Of a DNA stretch of 19,013 nt, positions 15,157-19,013 are shown piece by piece. Origin of the DNA: Deltaproteobacteria bacterium (lineage in GTDB: Bacteria; UBA10199; SBBF01); the NCBI GenBank assembly GCA_016207765.1, contig JACQOY010000094.1, positions 1 through 19,013 of the forward strand, in the 5' to 3' direction. The notes under the pieces were generated by a model. That model did not search any database. It saw nothing but the letters and a program-made list of their open reading frames with translations, and was not told the DNA's origin. The stretch's first letter is position 1. Every line of letters begins with the position of its first letter. Made by a program: the position numbers and the translations under genes.

Positions 15157-15265
15157 GTAGGGGCAATGCACCCCATCCCATAAAGAGGGACTGCTTACGC
15201 TGTAAAGAGGGGCCGCTCTTCAACGAAGTAGCCCCCTTGTGGGGTATGCGGTGAATTGGCCCTAC
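15157..15265 (+). repeat. 109-base foldback with GTAGGG ends, related to the 12844 palindrome
   Basis: The left arm begins GTAGGGGCAATGCACC (15157) and the right arm, read on the other strand from 15265, begins GTAGGGCCAATTCACC. The similarity continues for about 22 bases with few mismatches. Between the arms is about 65 bases with a repeated AAAGAGGG motif. It fills the gap between the cold-shock gene and the convergent sigma-54 activator, whose TAG stop (15262-15264) lies within the repeat end. It may also work as a bidirectional terminator. Confidence 0.65.
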
Positions 15266-16548
15266 TCCGCAATCCCGTAATCCTTAATTTTCTTGAACAG
15301 GGTCGATTTGGCGATTCCGAGGAGGTCCGCCGCCTTGGTTTTGTTGTCGCCTGTCTTGTCGAGCGCTTCGAGAATTTTTTCCTTTTCAACCCGGTCGAGG
15401 TCCATCTGATCGCCGGTTTTCACTTCTTCTCCCATCAATTCGATATGGGTTGCGGAGATTTCGGGCCCGTCGCAAAAAACAAGACTGCGCAAAATCACGT
15501 TTTTCAACTCACGAATATTTCCCGGCCAGGCATATTCGGCCAATTTCTCAAGGGCCTTGCGGCTGAATGCCAGTGGGGACTTGGGCGACGCCTGATGGAT
15601 AAAATATTCAGCCAAAAGTGGTATGTCCTCCGGCCTCTCTCTCAAAGGGGGCACCGAAAGAGGAATCACAAAGAGACGGAAAAACAAATCTTCCCGAAAA
15701 AGCCCCTTTCTTGCCTGTTCGGACAAATTGCGGTGCGTGGCGGCTATCACCCTCACATCAACGGGGATTTCCGCATCCCCTCCAACGCGGCGGATCGTCC
15801 TATTTTCCAAAACGCGCAACAATTTGGGCTGAAGTTCCAAGGGAAGTTCTCCCACTTCATCCAGAAAAAGGGCCCCTCCGTTGGCCTGCTCAAAGGCCCC
15901 GGCGCGTCGTGAATGGGCGCCGGTAAAGGCCCCCTTTTCGTGCCCAAAAAGCTCGCTTTCGATGAGGTTGGATGAAATGGCGCCGCAATTCAAAATAACA
16001 TACGGTCTTTCCTTGCGGGGGGAGAGTTCGTGGACGGCCCAGGCCACCAATTCCTTGCCGCTTCCCGTTTCACCGCTGATCAACACCGTCTGGTCGGTCG
16101 CCGCCACACGGCTGATCTTTGTATAGAGCGCCCGCATCGATTCGGCCTGTCCCACCAGGCCGCAAAAATGGTTCTGTTCCATGGGAACCACCGGTTCGGA
16201 GGCCACGGTGCTGTCAAAAAATATTTTTGTCTTGCCGATGACAAAGCTCGTTTTCGGCTTCAGGGCCGTGTGATGAATTTTTGTTTCTCCGATGTAAGTC
16301 CCGTTTGTCGAATTGAGATCCTCCAAAAGAAATCCGCCGTCGCCGGGGGCAATCCGGCAGTGCCGGCCCGAGACATACTTATCGCGAATGACAATGTCAC
16401 ATTCGGGATTCGACCCGATCAGGGTGACCGATGCCGGCAGATCGAGCCGGCGGGGTTCACCCTTCGGTTGAGAGATGACCAGATAGGATTTGCTGATAAT
16501 GAACTTTTTTCCGCTCGGATCGAATTTTAAAACCTGCGTGTTCGGCAT
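15262..16548 (-). CDS. FHA-domain sigma-54-dependent transcriptional activator
   Basis: The 428-residue enhancer-binding protein has three parts. An N-terminal FHA domain (about 40-112) has [16 protein letters not shown] and [12 protein letters not shown], the phosphothreonine-reading residues. The central AAA+ domain (about 128-355) has Walker A GETGSGKE (159-166), GAFTGA for sigma-54 contact (206-211), Walker B ALFLDE (226-231) and the arginine-finger segment FREDLFFRL (284-292). A C-terminal Fis-type HTH (about 388-425) has [20 protein letters not shown]. There is no receiver domain, so the signal is expected to be a phosphorylated partner, probably from a Ser/Thr kinase. This architecture is especially common in myxobacteria and related groups. 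It lies 14 bases after the DUF192 gene, apparently in one transcript. Target genes are not visible. The TAG stop is within a repeat. Confidence 0.95.
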   Translation of the reverse strand: MPNTQVLKFDPSGKKFIISKSYLVISQPKGEPRRLDLPASVTLIGSNPECDIVIRDKYVSGRHCRIAPGDGGFLLEDLNSTNGTYIGETKIHHTALKPKTSFVIGKTKIFFDSTVASEPVVPMEQNHFCGLVGQAESMRALYTKISRVAATDQTVLISGETGSGKELVAWAVHELSPRKERPYVILNCGAISSNLIESELFGHEKGAFTGAHSRRAGAFEQANGGALFLDEVGELPLELQPKLLRVLENRTIRRVGGDAEIPVDVRVIAATHRNLSEQARKGLFREDLFFRLFVIPLSVPPLRERPEDIPLLAEYFIHQASPKSPLAFSRKALEKLAEYAWPGNIRELKNVILRSLVFCDGPEISATHIELMGEEVKTGDQMDLDRVEKEKILEALDKTGDNKTKAADLLGIAKSTLFKKIKDYGIAE

Positions 16549-16562
16549 GCTGTCCCGCTTTC

Positions 16563-17018
16563 TTAAATATTTATTGCCACCCGATCCCCCACAGCCACCG
16601 CGCTTTCGTCGGCAAAACCGGCGGGAACTTCCAGAACATAACGAAACGACGTACCCGGCGTAATAAGGTCCTCGGAGAAAGGAACGGTGTTCGAGGCCAC
16701 GTAAACGATTTGACTGTCTTTATCGATGAAAAGAATATCGAGGGAAAGCGGGGTGTCTTTCATCCAGAAAGAACTCATCGTGTCTTCCAACCAGACAAAG
16801 AGCATCCCCTGGCGGGAGGTCAAATCGGTGCGGTTCATGAGACCTTCCGCCCGCCCGGCCTCGGTATCGGCAATCTCAACGGTGAACCGGGTGGAACCGG
16901 ATGCGGCAATCACAGTCACGGTATGCGTGGTCTCGGCGGTGTCCCCGCAACCTGCCCCGCCACAACCGACAAAAAACATAAAGAGGGCAAACCGGAACAA
17001 ATAAAGACAGCCCCCCAC
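16563..17018 (-). CDS. DUF192-family probable lipoprotein
   Basis: The core has the DUF192 pattern: [20 protein letters not shown] (56-75), then the segment ending [19 protein letters not shown] (82-100), and a C-terminal [14 protein letters not shown]. The family forms a small beta-rich domain of unknown function, usually exported. Here a hydrophobic stretch leads to FFVGC, a plausible lipobox with Cys19 as the lipidated residue. The start is uncertain: I used GTG at 17018 (151 residues), but TTG at 17000 has a G-rich site upstream and TTG at 17030 is also possible; upstream of these the frame only shadows gyrA. It sits 19 bases after gyrA and 14 before the sigma-54 activator. Confidence 0.78.
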   Translation of the reverse strand: MGGCLYLFRFALFMFFVGCGGAGCGDTAETTHTVTVIAASGSTRFTVEIADTEAGRAEGLMNRTDLTSRQGMLFVWLEDTMSSFWMKDTPLSLDILFIDKDSQIVYVASNTVPFSEDLITPGTSFRYVLEVPAGFADESAVAVGDRVAINI

Positions 17019-17037
17019 CCGAGGAAACAAATTGCGA

Positions 17038-19013
17038 TTATTTGGGATTTGGGCCTTGGTCATTGGGACTTGCAATTTCTTCCCCCCCTTCTCCATTCTC
17101 TTCGTCCTTTTCGGCCATGGTCGCCGCGGATACGACTTTTTCACCCGGCTCGACCTGAATCAGGCGCACCCCTTGTGTGTTTCTTCCCATGACCGAGATC
17201 TGATTCACATGGATACGGATGATTTTTCCCAGATCGGTGATCAGCATGACATCATCCGATTCAAGAACCTGAAGGGTGGCAATGACCAAACCGGTCTTCT
17301 CCGAGGTTTTCATGGTGATGATTCCGCTCCCCCCTCTTCCCTGGAGCCGGTATTCGCCGGTGTCGGTTCTTTTTCCGTAACCTTTTTCCGAAACCGTCAG
17401 GACGTTGGCCCCTGAATGAACCAAACTCATCCCCACCACCTGATCTTTTTCGCCAAGCGAGATGCCGCGAACCCCTCCCGCCGAGCGGCCCATCGGCCGC
17501 ACCTCTTCCTCCTTAAACCGGATCGTCTGTCCCTCCGCCGTACTCAAGAGAATATCACGCGTACCGTCGCAAAGTGTGACCTCGACCAGTTCGTCATCCG
17601 GTTCGATGGTGATGGCGATAATGCCTCCGGCCCGGGGGTTTGAATAGGCCGGGAGAGTGGTTTTCTTGACTGTTCCCTTTCGCGTGACAAAAAAGACGAA
17701 TTTTCCCCCATCGAAATCCTTCACCGGCAGGATCGTCGCCACCTTTTCATCCGATTCCAGGGAGATTAAATTCGAAATCGCCTTGCCCCGAGTGGCCCTT
17801 CCCGCCTGGGGAATTTCGTGAACCTTCAGCCAATGAACCTTGCCCCTGCTGGTGAAGATGAGAATAAAACTGTGCGTGGAAGCGACAAAGAGCTGTTCAA
17901 CAAAATCCTCGTCGCGCGTGGTCATGCCGGTCTTGCCACGCCCTCCCCTTCGCTGGGCCCGGTAGAGGCTGATGGGATTCCTTTTGATGTAGCCCAGGTG
18001 AGAGACGGTAACCACCATGTCCTCTTCCTGAATGAGATCCTCCATCGAAAAATCGCCCGTCTGCCCTGCCACAATTTCGGTTCTCCGTTTGTCGCCGTAC
18101 TTCTGCCTGATCTCTTTCAGTTCATCGACGATGATCTGCGCAATGAGTTTGTCGCTTGCCAAAATTTCCCTGAGCCGATTGATCAGCGCCAGCACCTCTT
18201 CGTATTCCCGGACAATCTTGTCGCGTTCAAGGCCGGTCAGGCGTTGCAGACGCAAATCGAGGATCGCCTGGGCCTGAATATCGGTGAGTTCAAAATTTTC
18301 CATCAGGGCCTTTTTGGCCTCGGCGGGATTGGGCGATTTTTTGATCAATTCCACGACGCGGTCGATGTTTTCGACGGCTATTTTCAGGCCCTGAAGGATA
18401 TGCGCGCGCCTTTCGGCCTCCGCCAGTTCGAAAACCGTGCGTCGGACGATGACCTCGCGGCGATGCTCGATAAAAATCTTGAGGAACTCGCGAAGGCTCA
18501 AAATTTTCGGCTGGCCGGAAACAATCGCCAGCATGATGATGCCGAACGAGGACTGCATCGCCGTATGCTTGTAGAGCTGGTTCAATACCACTGCCGAAAC
18601 CGTCCCCTTTTTCAGCTCAATGACAATACGCATCCCTTCACGGTCCGATTCGTCGCGAAGGTCGCCGATGCCCTCGATTTTGTCCTCGGTAACCAGCGCG
18701 GCGATCGATTCGATGAGCCGCGCCTTGTTCACCTGATAGGGAAGCTCGGTGACAATGATGGCCTCACGATCCCCCTTGGCGATCTTTTCGATGACCGCGC
18801 GGGCGCGCATCTGGATGACCCCGCGGCCGGTTGTATAGGCCTGGCGGATCCCTTCGCGGCCGTAGATGAAACCGGCGGTCGGAAAATCGGGGCCAGGGAC
18901 CGTTTTGAAAAGTTCGTCATCCGGCAAATTCGGGTTTTCCACCAAACCAATCAACGCATCGATGATTTCGGTCAAATTGTGCGGCGGCATCCGCGTGGCC
19001 ATGCCGACAGCGA
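17038..19013 (-). CDS. gyrA: DNA gyrase subunit A, C-terminal two thirds (5' end off window)
   Basis: About 657 codons are visible; the N-terminus with the catalytic tyrosine lies beyond the right edge. The first visible block, [13 protein letters not shown], is the conserved segment after the active-site region. It is followed by the rest of the breakage-reunion domain, the coiled-coil arm with [17 protein letters not shown], and the six-blade C-terminal beta-pinwheel. The GyrA box QRRGGRG at the start of the pinwheel marks gyrase rather than topoisomerase IV ParC, and supports DNA wrapping for negative supercoiling. The tail is acidic ([12 protein letters not shown]) and ends [11 protein letters not shown], coded by a short-period repeat. 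The usual Asn in GMATNIPPHN is Arg here. Confidence 0.97.
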   Translation of the reverse strand, partial: AVGMATRMPPHNLTEIIDALIGLVENPNLPDDELFKTVPGPDFPTAGFIYGREGIRQAYTTGRGVIQMRARAVIEKIAKGDREAIIVTELPYQVNKARLIESIAALVTEDKIEGIGDLRDESDREGMRIVIELKKGTVSAVVLNQLYKHTAMQSSFGIIMLAIVSGQPKILSLREFLKIFIEHRREVIVRRTVFELAEAERRAHILQGLKIAVENIDRVVELIKKSPNPAEAKKALMENFELTDIQAQAILDLRLQRLTGLERDKIVREYEEVLALINRLREILASDKLIAQIIVDELKEIRQKYGDKRRTEIVAGQTGDFSMEDLIQEEDMVVTVSHLGYIKRNPISLYRAQRRGGRGKTGMTTRDEDFVEQLFVASTHSFILIFTSRGKVHWLKVHEIPQAGRATRGKAISNLISLESDEKVATILPVKDFDGGKFVFFVTRKGTVKKTTLPAYSNPRAGGIIAITIEPDDELVEVTLCDGTRDILLSTAEGQTIRFKEEEVRPMGRSAGGVRGISLGEKDQVVGMSLVHSGANVLTVSEKGYGKRTDTGEYRLQGRGGSGIITMKTSEKTGLVIATLQVLESDDVMLITDLGKIIRIHVNQISVMGRNTQGVRLIQVEPGEKVVSAATMAEKDEENGEGGEEIASPNDQGPNPK
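17041..17078 (-). repeat. Degenerate 7-8 base tandem repeat at the gyrA 3' end
   Basis: On the plus strand the units are TTTGGGA, TTTGGGCC, TTGGTCA, TTGGGAC and TTGCAATTT. They encode the last residues of GyrA in reverse. Similar TTGGGA/TTGGTCATTGG strings occur as intergenic repeats in various environmental bacteria (from memory, not checked). Confidence 0.45.

Noticed and set aside
17019..17144. Longer start for the DUF192 protein
   Set aside because: The stretch is another frame of the gyrA 3' end and its repeat; a signal peptide starting near 17000-17030 is more natural.
1..19013. tRNA, rRNA, CRISPR, transposase, toxin-antitoxin or known defence genes
   Set aside because: Looked for and not seen; the coding content is accounted for by the genes listed.

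Overview
This is a gene-dense stretch of bacterial chromosome made almost entirely of housekeeping genes, with short gaps and several overlapping gene ends. No stretch over 300 bases lacks a gene. I see no tRNA, rRNA, CRISPR array, transposase, integrase or phage gene. The gene content suggests a Gram-negative, sigma-54-using bacterium: an FHA-AAA+-HTH enhancer-binding protein, an FtsB-type division protein and a probable lipoprotein. I would guess a deltaproteobacterial-type environmental lineage. That placement is inference, because there is no rRNA to anchor it.

Layout. 1-197 (-): N-terminal part of MsrB. 245-2846 (+): gltX, then a HisC-type aminotransferase. 2812-5677 (-): a membrane-anchored family-2 glycosyltransferase followed by a glutamine-dependent asparagine synthetase. 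5738-6742 (+): a UDP-glucuronate-4-epimerase-like gene. The glycosyltransferase, epimerase, AsnB and aminotransferase could form a small surface-glycan group. 6743-6922: a gene-free, heavily self-complementary spacer. 6923-8485 (+): efp, then a secreted PhnD-like binding protein whose start lies inside a long inverted repeat. 8413-10061 (-): a Yip1-family membrane protein followed by a ROK sugar kinase. 10128-11567 (+): rsmE and a GDPD phosphodiesterase. 11619-14834 (+): yebC-ruvC-ruvA-ruvB-ftsB, mostly joined by 4-base ATGA overlaps. 14940-15152 (+): a cold-shock protein with its own strong ribosome binding site. 15262-19013 (-): gyrA (5' end off the window), a DUF192 lipoprotein, and an FHA-domain sigma-54 activator.

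The genes themselves look conventional and I did not find a clear new multi-gene system. The less ordinary signals are in the non-coding parts. Two palindromes share GTAGGGGC-like ends (12844-12891 and 15157-15265), and each supplies the TAG stop of the neighbouring gene. A third, hairpin-type palindrome lies at 14847-14895. A foldback of about 146 bp at 6749-6894 resembles a small non-autonomous element. A 32-base imperfect inverted repeat at 7491-7605 would mask a ribosome binding site. A low-complexity repeat encodes the last residues of GyrA.

At protein level, EF-P has Asn where the modified Lys normally sits, although nearby RsmE carries two polyproline runs. RuvC has Asn at one of the four canonical catalytic positions. 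Two convergent gene pairs overlap at their 3' ends by 35 and 73 bases.
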